A stretch of 64,000 nt of DNA from Litomosoides sigmodontis (lineage: Eukaryota > Nematoda > Chromadorea > Rhabditida > Onchocercidae), in contig OY718804.1 of the NCBI GenBank assembly GCA_963070105.1, positions 8,985,317 to 9,049,316 of the forward strand, in the 5' to 3' direction. Positions 31,150-45,491 of the stretch are shown here, piece by piece; within the stretch, counting starts at the first letter, position 1, and every line of letters begins with the position of its first letter. The notes below the pieces were generated by a model that saw nothing but the letters and a program-made list of their open reading frames with translations, was not told the origin of the DNA and ran no database searches. Position numbers and translations under genes: made by a program.

Positions 31150-34100
31150 TATCGCTATCTCATTTTGTTGCCCTTCAAATATAGTCATCGAAAAGTTTCA
31201 TTATTGTCGTCGTATGATATCATAACACATTTGATTAGCATAACACTTTTTTGTTGAGCAGTGAATGAGCTAATTATATGTTATTGAAATTTGTTGAAAT
31301 TACAAATCACAGACAGACCGGCAAAAACGAACGGATACGAACGGATGATAGATGGGAATAATCAGGAATGAATTGGAGAGGAATTTGTTCTATGCTCTCT
31401 TTTAAATAAAGATAACACAATGATTTTTTTGAGACAGTAAGAAGTTGAGAGAGAGAGAGAGCCAGAGAGAAAAAAAAATAAAATTCCGCTTTAAATCGTA
31501 AAAGATTGATTCATCAACTTATAGCCGAAATAACTGGTAGCAAAAATAATTTACTATAAAATTTAAAATACGAAAAGATTACGAATAATTATTAGATTAT
31601 AATGTTTCCTCATTCACGCTTATCAGCTCTGTCGCTATGGTAGAAATACAGTATCATCAACTACGTTTATCTTATAAGCTGTTGTAGTAAGGAGGGAAGC
31701 AAGGAAAGTATTGAATTTTTAAATAGCATGAATTCTAACCTACCTTCGTCTAAATGTGTCGTTTTCAAAACGTTGACAATTTATACCTAAAATCGAAGGA
31801 ATAAAACAAATTTTTTAGAATTCTCAAAAGAAAACGCCAAGAAAGTAGCACGTCAAGAAGAATTATCAAATACCAGCGTAACAATTTGAATTGAATGAGG
31901 AATAAATTCAAATATAATCAACGTGTGCACTATGACAAATAAATAATGCGCAAATCCTCATCCCCTCGAATTTCCCTCTTCCGCCAAGTCATCATTGAAA
32001 ACTGGTTGTAACACGAAAAAAAGTTAACCGCCAAAAGACAAAAAACTAAAATCAAAAAAAGTTTAACAAAGAAAAAAAGAGAAGGAAGGAAGTAATGCTA
32101 TTAGTATTACCTACTCTGAGAGGGCGCACAAAGAGAAGAAGAAAAGAGACCGTTGGAAGAGGTTCATATGACATCGGATGACCTCTAAAATAAACTAATA
32201 CGGAATGAAAAGGTAGAGAAGAATGGAAAAGAGATTACTTTTCAAAAATGACACTTTTTTTTTCTCTGAATGAAAGGTCATTTGCTGACTGAAAATTGCG
32301 AAATGATAGAGGAAGCTTCAAATTGAGATTTTAGGAAAATTTTAAAATAAAACAGAATATCCTGCATATCCATATACGCTCTATGAACTTTACTATGAAG
32401 AAGCTGCAGAATTCCGGACGAAAAAAATCAGAATTTACAACTTTCAAAGGAATGCTATGATGAAACGACAGATAAATATGCATGTACAAATTAACGTTTT
32501 TAGTTGATTTGAAAAAAAAACGGAGGACAATAACGGAAATCTGAAAAATTGAAATTAAATTTCTACAAATTTATCGAAAAAGACATTGTGCTTTTTAGCG
32601 TATTATTTTCACATACAATAAAATTGTTAATTCAAATATTTCAATTCGCAAAACGTCAACAAAGTTATTATTGAAAAAGAAAAGAGAAAAAATTCTACGT
32701 CTATAGCTCATTGTTATAAAATAATCAAATAAATAATACCTTTCAAAAATTGGCCATCAAAAAAATTATTATTTACTAGGAATAATAATTATTATTATAT
32801 TTTTATTATCATTATCATTATTTTAGTTATGATTAATTTCATTATTATTATTTCGGCATTTTTATGCTTCTGTTGAATGCATGCATTTAGAAGCATCCGA
32901 TTGCTCCCCTCCCTTTTTTTCATCGAGCAGTCAGCCATCAGACTTTTGTAATAACAAATAATACAGTAAGAAAAAAAATTAAAAAAAATATGACTACGAT
33001 CGTTAATGCGCATATCATATGCTGGTCGACTAGTGAAATTTGAAGTGGTAATTGCAGTAAAAGATTAAATTGATGTTAACAATTTTGATAAAAATTTCAA
33101 AACGTTCAGAGAAAAAAAAGAAATTAAAAGCTAAATTTCATTGATCAAGATAGTTGATACATATTAAATTCAATCCTCCTTGATACGCTTAGCCTTTTTG
33201 TCAACCACTGAGAAATGAGCGAAAGTTTTTACAGACAACTGGTTTCATGCTAAATGAAATCACACATGCAATTAAGTAATAAATTTTCGAATTTTTGGTC
33301 CATTTCATTCTTTCGTAAGACAGCAACAGTAAAATTCGGATAATTTTAGAACGTTTTTTTTCTTAGCTTTACAGAAATTTCTGTCCAGAGAAGTTAAAAA
33401 TCACCGGTTTAAAACGGAAGAAAAGTGGCAGAAAAAATATGCTAATTGCAATTAACAAATCATACCTTTTTCTCTCTCCTCTCCTACCTTTTTTCACTCA
33501 TTCATTTTAAATTTTATCCGAAACTGACACATTTTTGACATTTTTTTTTCGTAAATTACTCGATGATTAAAATTTATCAAACATCACTTTTTCTCTAAAA
33601 TGGTACATAATTTAACTTTTAAAAATGTGCTTGGAGGTTACCTTATGCTGTGAGGAATCCGAGACAACAATTAAGGCCATATCTCTAATTACAAAATTAT
33701 GTAATTATTAGTGAAGGAGGAAAAAAAGGTGAAAATAATTGAAAAATTCTATTTAAAGAGATACTCCTAAAAGCATGCAATATCAATTTATCAGTTTTAA
33801 ATCGTCAAAAGCAAATTTAAAGAAGAAAAAACAAATACCAAAAAATTTCCCTAATCCTTCTAGCACAAATATTTAATGCAAAAAAAAATTGAGCAAAAAC
33901 TTTTTCCCTTGCTATTTTCTCATGCTAATTCCAGCAATTAATAATTTTAATACATTCGTACTAAAAAAAAATGAAAAAAAGTATGTTTTTTTGCAATAAA
34001 TGAAACACTAAAAAATTTCAGTTTTACGTTTAAAATGTATTATCGATTGATCGATTATGTAGCACAATTTTTAATTCAATTACAATGTACTGGTGAATGT

Positions 34101-34817
34101 AATCAATGAAAACGGAAAAAAAAAACTGACCTAAAGGTGAAATGCAAGAAATTTCAATTGGATATTCGAAATATGCGAAAGGAAAAGAAAGGGAAAAAAG
34201 ATGAGAAGTAAGCTGGCTAACTAGAACACTGGAAAAAATTTCCCTATAATTATTGAAATTTTTGAATGAAATAATCTGAACAAGAACAAGTTTCAGGTAG
34301 AGTACAGGTGACACAATTTATAACTAACTTTTTAAGAAGAGGAAGAAGAGTGCAACTACGACTAATGTAACAAATATATACACATGCATATATATATATA
34401 TACATATATATATAACTAGTTTTAATCATTGCTTGAAATGTTTTGATAAACACTCATTCATTCATTCATTCATTCATTCACTCACTCACTCACTCAGTCA
34501 GTCAGTCAGTCATTCATTCATTTCCTGTAGAAAATAATCATTGCACTTTAAAAAGATTAAATTTGTTAATTAATTGCAATATTGGAAGTAGGAAGATGAA
34601 AAAAGATAATGATAGAAGTGATCAAATTAATATGAAGTAGTACTTCAAGTATTCGTATATTTAATCCTTCAACAGTTAATTAGAGTAAAAATTTGCAAAA
34701 TATCTCGCTAAGATCAAGATCAAGGTTATAAATTTCGCATAAATGCATCAAATTATACACGTAAATGTAAGAGGTTAGTAGTTGATGATGCACTTTTAAT
34801 CATTATCGTCCATTTCA

Positions 34818-34859
<42 letters not shown>

Positions 34860-34941
34860 CCTTTCTCTCTTTCACACACACACACGTTCAATTAAATTTA
34901 CATTAAAATTTCTGATAAGCATTGTAATTTAGTTCAAAATG
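27319..34941. other. Long repeat-rich non-coding region
   Basis: It contains many GA-rich tracts (27391-27437, 28341-28385, 29046-29077, 29513-29541), CA runs (29267-29295, 31109-31144), a mixed tetranucleotide array (34450-34521) and AT-rich filler. I see no supportable gene. It would be the promoter side of the 27318 exon and the 3' side of the asparagine-run gene. Confidence 0.5.
34450..34521. repeat. Compound tetranucleotide array ATTC / ACTC / AGTC / ATTC
   Basis: Blocks of ATTC, then ACTC, then AGTC, then ATTC again, each repeated several times and differing at one position. It reads as a stepwise-mutated, locally expanded microsatellite. Confidence 0.9.
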
Positions 34942-36788
34942 TCATCCATTTTGCTGAAAGTGAACCTGATTTTGCCGTGCTCGAACCGTCGTATGAATAC
35001 GGAATTGCGTATTCCCTTCCGTTCTCAGCATCTGATATCGTTTAGATCGTAAATTCGCAACAGTGTTCGCACCAGAACGCATCGGTCGTTTGCTGCGTTT
35101 CGCTCGAAAGATTCGATGATGTTGCTGCAAAAAATATATTCATATTTTACTTGCTTTCATTTTTTCCTCTCTTCTCCTTTCCATTTAATGTCACCACTCT
35201 CTCTCTCTCTCTCTCTCTCCCTCCCTCACTCACTCAGTCACTCATTTATAAGTTTCTCACCAAAATGGTTAAAATTTTTTTTCGCTAAAAAAGAGAGAAA
35301 GAAAAAGGAAACGAAAGAAATGAGAAAGTAGCAATAATTATGAATGTTTGTTAATGTTAACGATAACTTATCATCACTCATTCTTTGATGAAGTGGAATT
35401 TTTTCCACAAAATGATTAAAATTCTGGAATTTAACTTTTAATAAATGAGAAAAAAAAAGATGGAAGGAAAAAATTGTCTACTATATGTGTGTTTTTAGGT
35501 AAAAACTGAAGCATTTTCTTCAACACGTAGCTTTTTTCACGTTTTTTTTCTTACTTTTACATTCAATTCAAATCTTAAGTGTACGTGAAAAATAAAATCA
35601 ATTTAACAAAAATGCACAAATCTAATTTAGCCTCTGAAATTTACCACCTCAAAAAATGTTCGCATCTTTTTTGTTTCTCCTAGAAAACTAAAAAAGAGAA
35701 AAGTTTGCAAAAACCTTCTCCTCCTATAAATGCAGAAAAAAAATCATTACAACATAAATGTATAACACATATTTTCACGTCGATATCCAAACGTCAAATG
35801 ATAATTTTTTAATTTTTTTTTTTGTTATTATATAAAGAATTTGAGCGAAAACAAAAGTATCAATTCGTTTTTGCTACAAATTTTCTTTTTCATAAAAAGA
35901 GAGGGAGAGAGAGAGAGAGAACAAAATTTCAACTTTAAAATACAGGAAAAAAGATGAAATGTAAAGAGAAAAATGCATACAGTTGTATATGGAAAAAGAT
36001 GAAATTTAATTTTATTTCAAATAATTTATTATATTTCAATACTTCATTTGTGATTAATCCTAATTATAAGAGGAATAATTAACTAAGGCAACATATGCAA
36101 CACACATACACACACACACACACACGTACACACGTATGTGTGTGTGTGTGTGCTAATTTTGATCTTTTCATTTCTTCTCCATTGAGGAGTATGAAAGAAG
36201 GAGAAAAAGGCATTTACGATGGATGGCTTGGAAATTATTATCATTGACAGATAGATTGGTTAGAATCAGTCCATCTGTTGCTAGCAAAATCAAATCAAAT
36301 CCTAATTCTTCCTTTTAACTCATTCATTTTGGTAGAGTAATTATGCATTCATCGACGAATGCATAATTCATAGGATTAATTAGCCATCAATTTCATCCCT
36401 TCCCTCTTAATGCATTGCAAAAGTAGCACGGAGAGCAATCAGTTTTTACTTTACAACAATGTCAAATATTAATTTTAAGAGAAAAAAATAAATGATAAAG
36501 CATTTTATCCCATTCAACCTTTGCTAATCTGAAAAGTTCGATAGGAAGAAGGAGTGGGAGAGAGAGAGAGGAGGAGGAGGAGGAGGAGGAGGAAGAGAAA
36601 CGAACAAAAATTCTTTTTTAAGAAATTCCATTCTATAATAGCTACAGGATTAGAATATCAAAAGGGAAAATGTGGAAAAGAGAGAGAAGAATGAAATTGG
36701 AGCGGAGAGGAGAGAAAAGCAAAAAAAGAAAAGAAAAATAAAGCACAAACCCTAGGAAGATGACTGCTACTAGCATGCCTATTGTTGC

Positions 36789-36828
<40 letters not shown>

Positions 36829-37249
36829 CATTAATTGAAGAGAAGTATTATTTTCACGTAATCCTTCATCCAACAGTTCTAAATCGCTCGATTCACTGCT
36901 GCTCGTACCATTCTTGATCAGTTGGTCATCATTTAACGGTGCTACAAAAGAATTCATAATTTTATATTTTTCACACACTAAACGAAATGGGAATGGAATG
37001 ACCTCTGAGAACGAATGAATGAGATGTCAGCGGGCAGGAATGACCAATGAAGCCTATAAGAGTTAAGATAAAGTTAGGAAAATAGGATAGGAAAAGCAAA
37101 AGACTGAATGATTGAGAGAAAAAGTCAAAGAATAAATGCAAACGGATGAATGGATCGATGGAAAATTAGAGAAAGCGTTGTTGAATTACAAATGGAAATG
37201 AAAAAAATTATCGAACTTAAAATTTGAATAACTTCACGAGAGATGTATA

Positions 37250-37329
<80 letters not shown>

Positions 37330-37599
37330 TGAGATATGGAATTATCGTATTCCTACTAGTCCATTACGAAGTGCGAAAGAATAGTAAATTCTAACAATTC
37401 ATAAAATTTAAAATTTATGTTAATTTTTACCATTAAATAGTCTTGAGTCAAAAAACTGCTTTAAATCATTCAAGACATTGATTGTTTCCCTTAAATTATA
37501 TTGAAATTCAAGTAAACAAATAAACAAGAAAATTTTACCTGAACTTTGTTCATCACTGGACGATTGATGAGGTTTTCGATGATTAAACAACCGTCGCAT
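34942..37599 (-). CDS. Unassigned protein with polyasparagine run (3 exons)
   Basis: Exons in transcript order 37599-37539, 36941-36751, 35124-34942; 144 residues; the codon split 1+2 at the first junction rejoins to Ala and the second junction is phase 0. The start MRRLFNHRKPHQSSSDEQSS leads to an acidic Ser-rich part (SSSESSDLELLDEGLRENN), a run of 13 Asn, SNNRHASSSHLPR, and then a strongly basic tail (RIFRAKRSKRPMRSGANTVA and more) ending HFQQNG. No domain, signal or membrane segment is visible. The basic tail could bind nucleic acid or be a localisation signal (inference). The Asn run is coded almost only by AAC, a microsatellite within the exon. The last exon might be spliced earlier at AATCAG/gttcac instead of running to the stop. 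The family is unknown. Confidence 0.6.
36101..36152. repeat. (CA)n-(GT)n inverted microsatellite
   Basis: A CA run passes through acgtacacacgta into a TG run, so the two halves are complementary and can fold back. It lies in the second intron of the Asn-run gene. Confidence 0.85.
36339..36368. repeat. 12-bp perfect inverted repeat
   Basis: Arms AATTATGCATTC and GAATGCATAATT flank the loop ATCGAC. It lies in the second intron of the Asn-run gene. It may be a protein-binding palindrome or a chance AT hairpin. Confidence 0.85.
37253..37330. repeat. (AT)n microsatellite, ~75 bp
   Basis: Nearly pure AT dinucleotide tract in the first intron of the Asn-run gene; self-complementary, cruciform-prone. 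Confidence 0.95.
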
Positions 37600-38564
37600 T
37601 TCACTTTTTCGGAAAATTTGGAACGAAATTACTGCTGACTGCTTACTGCCTTACAATACATTCATTGATTATTACCATTAATTAATTAATAGATTTGAAA
37701 TAAAAATCAATAATTTTTTCCATCCATTTGTTTCGTTACGCATCGATCCTGCAAGAAAAAGGGAGAGCGTTAAACTACCGAAATGCTTCATTTCGCCTTA
37801 AATATCCAAAAAAAAATTGACAAATTGAAAGAATAAAAATCACAAAGGCTATAAATACGAAATAAAAAAGGAGTTACTCCAAATGGATCGCTGCTTTTTC
37901 TTTAACTCTAACTTTCAAATAACAGTAATGCATTTTATAATCAAAGAAAGAGAAATGAAAAAATCCCATTTACCATCGCTCATTATTTCCTCTCTTAGCT
38001 TTAATTAACTAAAATCGATTTTTGATTTCATCAAAAAATTTCCACAAAACAAGGGATGTGCAACAAATGAGTTGCAAACAAATAAAAAAAAAGGAAACTA
38101 GAAATACTAAGAAGGAAAAAAAAGCACTAAAGTTTAGGAATTTTGAATAGTTTAAATGAGTTTCACTAACTCTATTGACATATTTATACATATCGAAAGG
38201 AAATGAAAAATAAAATTTAAATAAGAGGAGAAAAAAGGAAAGTGCTAAGCGAAATATTTTCATCAAATTAAAAAGGCTAACTAAATTTTTCCTATCACAT
38301 CAAATTTTACTTTTAACTCTAAATGCCAAAAAATCCGAAATTATTTTTTCCAAAAAAAAGCAAACAAACAAGCAACACATACTAACATTGAAATGAAACG
38401 GAAAATATTTTCAAAAATATGTTAATCTCGTTTTCATTATTTAATTTAATTTACTTAAGCAATTAAATGCAAAAATGCACTATTGTTTAGGAAAACATTT
38501 TGTCTTAGCTAAACAAGTAAAATTAAACGATATTCCCTTAACAAATTTTACTTATTCCTTCCAT

Positions 38565-38601
<37 letters not shown>

Positions 38602-41600
38602 CGATAACAAATATAATGTAAAATATTTTTAAGAAGGAAAAATTATTCAAATTGCTAGATGTTGCTGAGTAGTAGGAAATAATTAAAAGCAATTAACTCA
38701 ACGATCACTAAGCATCTATTTTTCTTGCAACTAAGCTAGCTGCCTTGTTGCATTGCAAGAGGGATGGATGGATGGATGGATGGATGAAAGGACGGATGAA
38801 CGGATGGATAGATGGAAAAATGAATTTGATAGATTTTGTGTAAATTAGCAAGAATCTCTCGCATTCCCTCATTCCCTTCGATGCAAACTAATCGATCACA
38901 TAAACTTTCCTTCCTTCAAAAAGAATGAGATGAAAAGCAAATTTGTAACATTCTAATCACTGTCACTACCAATTCATCTCTTTTTTTTTTGTTTAGTAAA
39001 CAAAAAATATAATTTAATTTATTCATTTTTTTTTTCAATAACACCTTTGTAGTCTTCTAATTATTTCGATTTTCTAAATTAATTTTTGTCATTTTACGCC
39101 GCCATAAAATTTAGTTTGAAAGAAAAAAAAAGAAAAATAAAATAATTGCTTACTATTATTATTATTATTATTATTCATTTCATATTACTTCTTTTTGCAC
39201 GCATTACTATACAAATTTTCACGTTTAAGACACGTACGACACCTTTTTTTCCTGCCAAATTTAACAGCTATTTCACCAAGAAGAAAGAAGAAAATTTTTC
39301 ATTCAATTATTACTAATCTACAACAATATAGTGAAATTACTGAACAAGAACCTCTTCCCTCACACCTTTTCAGACGTGAACTCTGAACAGGTAGGCATTA
39401 GCAGAAGCAATGCAGCATGAACGCCTGTAAAGATCTCTGTGTAGGAGAGGATAGTGGAATGTGTCTGAGATAGGAAGGGCCTAGATGATATTAAAAACGA
39501 GCCAATTAGATCCGTAAAGTATACACTTTTATAAGTTTGTTCCGAAAGATTGGTTCCAGGATTATTACACTTCTAAATGGCAGGTAGTTCAATCACACTT
39601 GAAAACACATATCGAATTGCACAAAATTTGATTCCTTTTTCATTTTTGTGATAATTTCAAAATGAGAACATTAAAATTGAATATTTAAGAGACAGTGAAA
39701 GAACTGTTCCCCCTCCCATCCCTCCTCCTTCTCTCTCTTTCTCTCTCCCTCTCCCTCTCTTCTCCTGCTCTTCTCACGATAAAGCTAGTTAAATCTCAGC
39801 AAAAAGGAAGAGGAGGAAGAAGTGTGAGGAGATGGAAGGAGTAGAATGATGTAAAAATATATTAATATGAAAATCGTGAACGAAGTCTGATGAAATTGAA
39901 GATGCTGTCCGAAGATCCAAGCTAAGCTAATAAGAGCTTAGAACTAGTCCATCGATTCATATAGTGAGTAAACTTAGCAATTCTTCCACAAATTCAAATA
40001 ATCGATTAACCAACTTCATCAAATTACTACGTGCTATAAGTTAATAATCTAAATGCTGAGCATAAACACATACCTATCTTGTGTCAAACAAAATCTTTTA
40101 ATGAAATGAAACTAAGCCGCTTTTCCCTCGAATCACTTGGCTATAACGATGACAGTGATAATGATAACGGTGATTAATGATAGTGATAATAAATGACTAT
40201 TGATAGCAATATTGTTGTTGTTGTTGTTGTGTATGAAATATGACGTTTGATCGTATGATTGAACGACATTGTTCAGTGACAGCTTGGGTCGTACGTGTAA
40301 AAACACTTGTTATTCAGTTTGCATTCCATGACTTCCTCATTTCATTGACCTATCATAAACCTCGCCCTTTCCCTCTCCCTCTCCCTCTCTTTCTCTCTAA
40401 GTTTGCTAAGAGAGTAAAATAAACAAATATGTAAAGTAAACGAAGAATCAAATACAAAAAAAGGATGATTTAAAATACTCATGTTTTATAACGATATTTT
40501 TGTTTGCTTATCTATCTGCTTCATCTGCTCCGTCCGGTTTCTTTGTTTATTTACACTTTCGCATGCATGCATGCGTACATGCGTGCGTGCATGCATGTGT
40601 GAATGTACAGCTAACAAATAAATTTTCCTTTTGATTTTTTAGTCTTTGGAAAGTTTAATATTTCATCGCAGTGCTTCCTCCACAGCGTCTTAAAATTGCA
40701 TAAAAATGAAAGCAAATAACATAAAAAGCAAAATAATACGATCACATTTGCAGGAAAATATGACGAAAAATTTTAATAAAAAATATTTATTCAATCAATT
40801 AAATAAATATAATTGTAAAAAATCAAAAAATGAAATATGAATAAAATTTATCGCAATTGATTATTTTGGGCATTCACTAGTGCGTTGAAGAATGTGTTGA
40901 AATGGTGTAAAATTAAAATTTAAGTGAAAAAAATGGAGGAAAAAAAGGAGGGAAAAGAAATAGGAAATCAATGGTTAACGATCACTGATCAATCAAAATT
41001 ACCTAATTAACAAAATAAAAAAAGTAATTGTTCAAATTCCAATTAAAATATTGGCACTGTTAATATGCGTGAACGGAAATTCCCAATTACTTCAACTATA
41101 AAATGAACACTGTTTCAACAGTGCAAAAATAACCGATCGTTACGGCATTATTAATTCAAAAATTAAAATTTGAAAAAGCACAATTTCCAATAGCAACTGA
41201 CCCTTCCCATGTTTACAGAAACACACAACAAAAAAACGAGGAAAGAGAGGCAAAGTTCTATCAATTTTAATTATAACTATCTCTGTTATGGAAACATAGG
41301 AAAATCTAAAAAAATATTTACCACACAATACTTCGAAATACACACACATAATTGCTATTAATGCCATGAAAAATAATCAAACAAAATATGCAAACATTTA
41401 ATATTACTTAAGAATAAGAAAAAGCCACAAATTTGAAACTTCTCATTTCCATTCAATAAGTTGTAACTTTACATTTGATATTAAAGAATAAAGTTTCGCA
41501 TTCAAAAGACTAACGTGGACACATTTCATTTCATTTGGTAGTAATAACAAAAAAAAAAGAGAATTTACAAAAAATAAAATTTGAAAAGAAACATTTTGGT

Positions 41601-42173
41601 GAAGTCAAATATCATTCGCCGAAGAACGGATTACTCATGAAGCCTTTCACAAATTGCATTTTCCCTAACAATTTCAAATGAAACCTTATTAAGTTGTAGT
41701 ATAATGTGTGCATTAATGATCATAAATGACTTAAGTTAATTGAACGAATTGAAAACATTACGATATTGTTAATTTTCTCTCCTCTCTACTAGTCTAATGG
41801 AATGAAATGTGATCAAAGAGCTTCGCAAATGATACTATTTCAACACATTTCAAAATAAAGGATGAAACTCACAAATAAAAGGAGGGAGAGGAAGAGAGCG
41901 ATAGAGGGAAAAGGAGATGAGGAAAATTAGAAAGAGAAGAGAGGAAAATTTACGGTAGGAAAATGAAAATTGAGAAAAAAAGCAAATACAAATATAAATT
42001 GAAATTTTTAAACATTTCTTCATTCTATTTTTTCTTTTCAACTTTCTTTCTTTCTTTTGCACCCTCTCTCCCTCTCTCTCTCTCTCTCTAATTCAAAATG
42101 CCTATGGTTTTTTTTTTTGGTTGGTCTGATTGGTTGAGTGGAGCAGCGTTGCTGGTGAGATCTCTCATTTGAA

Positions 42174-42174
<1 letters not shown>

Positions 42175-42243
<69 letters not shown>

Positions 42244-42260
42244 CACACATACACATACAC
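42175..42260. repeat. (CA)n microsatellite with CG interruptions
   Basis: CA repeat with two cgca interruptions and a TACACA end; the interruptions show it is older than the pure CA arrays elsewhere. Confidence 0.95.
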
Positions 42261-43316
42261 ACGCATACGTTTTTTTCGCCTTCAACAGAATCCAATTTAT
42301 TTCTTGCTAAATTTCACTTTCATTTTAAATAGGAGAGGGGAAGGAAGGATGAGAGGCAGAAGCGGAGGAGAACAATTCATTCCTCTAATTTCACTGTGCT
42401 GGATATTTTAACAAAAGTGTGAAATACTTAATTCTTTTTAAGCTCATACGCACGCACGTACGCACCGATCATCTCTTTCATTTTTTGTTTTTTTTTTAGA
42501 ACAAAATTCAATTTGATTTATAATCACCGATTTTTTTCCTCAATTTTCCTCTCGTAATTTTGATTTCTGAATTTTTTTATGAAAAAAAATAGTTGAAAAA
42601 ACTTTCTCATAAGAAAGAATTTTCTATTTGATGAAATTTAAAATTTAAACAAAATAAAAACTGATTGCTTATTTAGTAGTGCAAACATGTGCAGCAAATA
42701 TTTCGTTGTTGAAATTTTAGTAAAAAGGAAAAAAAGACTACAACAGTTTTAAATTATCATCATAAATTGGATGATAATAACTTTTTTCATTTTGTATTTA
42801 CAAATAAAATTTTAGAATTTCATGATAAAAAAAGAGAAACGAACGAAAAAAAATTAATAAAGTAAAAGTATCAATAACAATAAAAGTATTAATAATAATA
42901 ATAAATAAATTATAGCCGCATTGCTTACTTTTTATTACTTTTAAAGGTACAAAAAAAATTCTAAAATATATTTTTTCATTTCTAATTAAAAGGAAAAAAA
43001 AAGATATTTTGAACTAAAATTTCAATTCGTTTTTTTTTCCGTCAATAAATCCAATTCTCCTCCTTCTTTCCACTTTCTCCTCTCTTCCCTCTCTTCTTCA
43101 GGCATTTTTGAAAAACAAAAATAAATAAACGATCAGAGGCAAAAACTAAACCACCCAACTCCAACTGATTCGCTAACCTCACGTCACTCAAATGTCTTTT
43201 TAACATTCATTCATTCTTTTCATTGGAAGAAACACAAAGACAGTTCGGAGAGGAAATGACATGGTAGAAGTGAAATTTCAACGATTTAAATATAAGAAGA
43301 AAAATGCATGACTGCC

Positions 43317-43420
<104 letters not shown>

Positions 43421-44708
43421 TACTTATTTACTAACAACTTGGTGTATAAAAGAGCTAATCATCACCCGTCCAACAGTTACTACCTTAATTTTTTTGTCGC
43501 TAATAAATTGAGTGTCGTCATTTCTTGAACTTTAAACAATTTTTTCATTGCAATAATTTATTTCAATCAAATTAACTGCTTGAGATTAGAGTGATTGTGT
43601 AAAAGGCAATTACAACCACAAAAGAAGATCACTTCAATCAGTGAAGATGAAAATTAAAATGTTTTCAGGAAAATGGTAGCAAGCATGGATATAATCATAT
43701 TGATAATGAACTGATAAGGATAAGCTATACGATCACTCCTAAATTCCAAGCAAACATTAACTCTTCTAATCACTTCCTTCTTTTTAAAATATGCGACAAT
43801 TTATTTCTTTTACACTTTTCGACTTTTAAAGAATAAATTCAAAATGAACATTCTCTTAAACAATAACATTTCATGTTCGAATGGCAATTTTAGTATTAAT
43901 ACAATGCATACATTTGCGCTGTACAACAAGTTAAATTAACTAACGAAAGTATTAAAATTATAGATTCCTTTCACCGTTTAAAACGATATAATTTTATTTT
44001 AATTAGAAATGATATATAAATATATTTTCAAAAAAATTTTATTACTATTATTGAATATTTAGATGGAACGAAAAGAATGAATGATCGCGGGAAGTGAATA
44101 AAATTACAATTATTGTAAAAATTTTTATATACCAAAAATTATTATGAATAACTATTATTCTCAACAATATAATTAGCTATAATTATTCTATTGATAAAGT
44201 ACATTTTCAAAAAATAATTATTACCATCACTCATTGATAATTTCTTTTTTTCCCAAACGGTACACTCATCTTATCATAACAGTTGATAAAATTAATCAAA
44301 ATTGCAATAAGTTATATAGCAATTGACAATTTCGTGATTGCTAACATTCAGCTTTTTCAGGGTATCATTTAACTGTCAAATTTTACATTCAATTTTAATT
44401 TTGCATTCAATAGCATGCTTCACTGTCACTTTTCCTTGCTTCGCTATAAATTTTTGCATTTTGAAAACGAAAATAGAGTGAAAAGCGAAGATTAGAGAAA
44501 AAGAGTGGGAGAGAGAGAGAAATGAAAGAGGAAAAGAAGATAAAATTATCGGACGCTCAAACATTACAAGAGATTTTCCACTGTTCGTATTTAAATAATG
44601 AGCCATAACACTGCGTGAATCCAGTCATCTTCATGCACTGTCACTGTTAATATTATTTGTTGTCACTGTTGTTATTATTATCACTACTACTATTATTCCT
44701 ATCTTTTA

Positions 44709-45112
<404 letters not shown>

Positions 45113-45456
45113 TATCATTACTATTATTATTTATCATTACTATTATTATTTATTAATTATTTACTATTAATGATTACCAACATTGTTGCTTGATTGCTGC
45201 CATGAGCAATTTAATTATTGTTACTCTAATGCTGGTGATATTAGTTATTTAATTTTTGGTGTTGTTGATTTGCTATTATCATTGCTATTGCTATACATTT
45301 AATCAAAACTGTTTTCCGCTGCAGAAAGAGAGGATTATTTCGTTTTTCTAAAAACAATTCTGCTATGGATGGATTGAAAGTTAGAAAAGAAAACAAAAAT
45401 GCAATGTCTAATAAACTAAATTCGCTAAATGAATGTTTTTTCTCTTTCACTCCACC

Positions 45457-45491
<35 letters not shown>

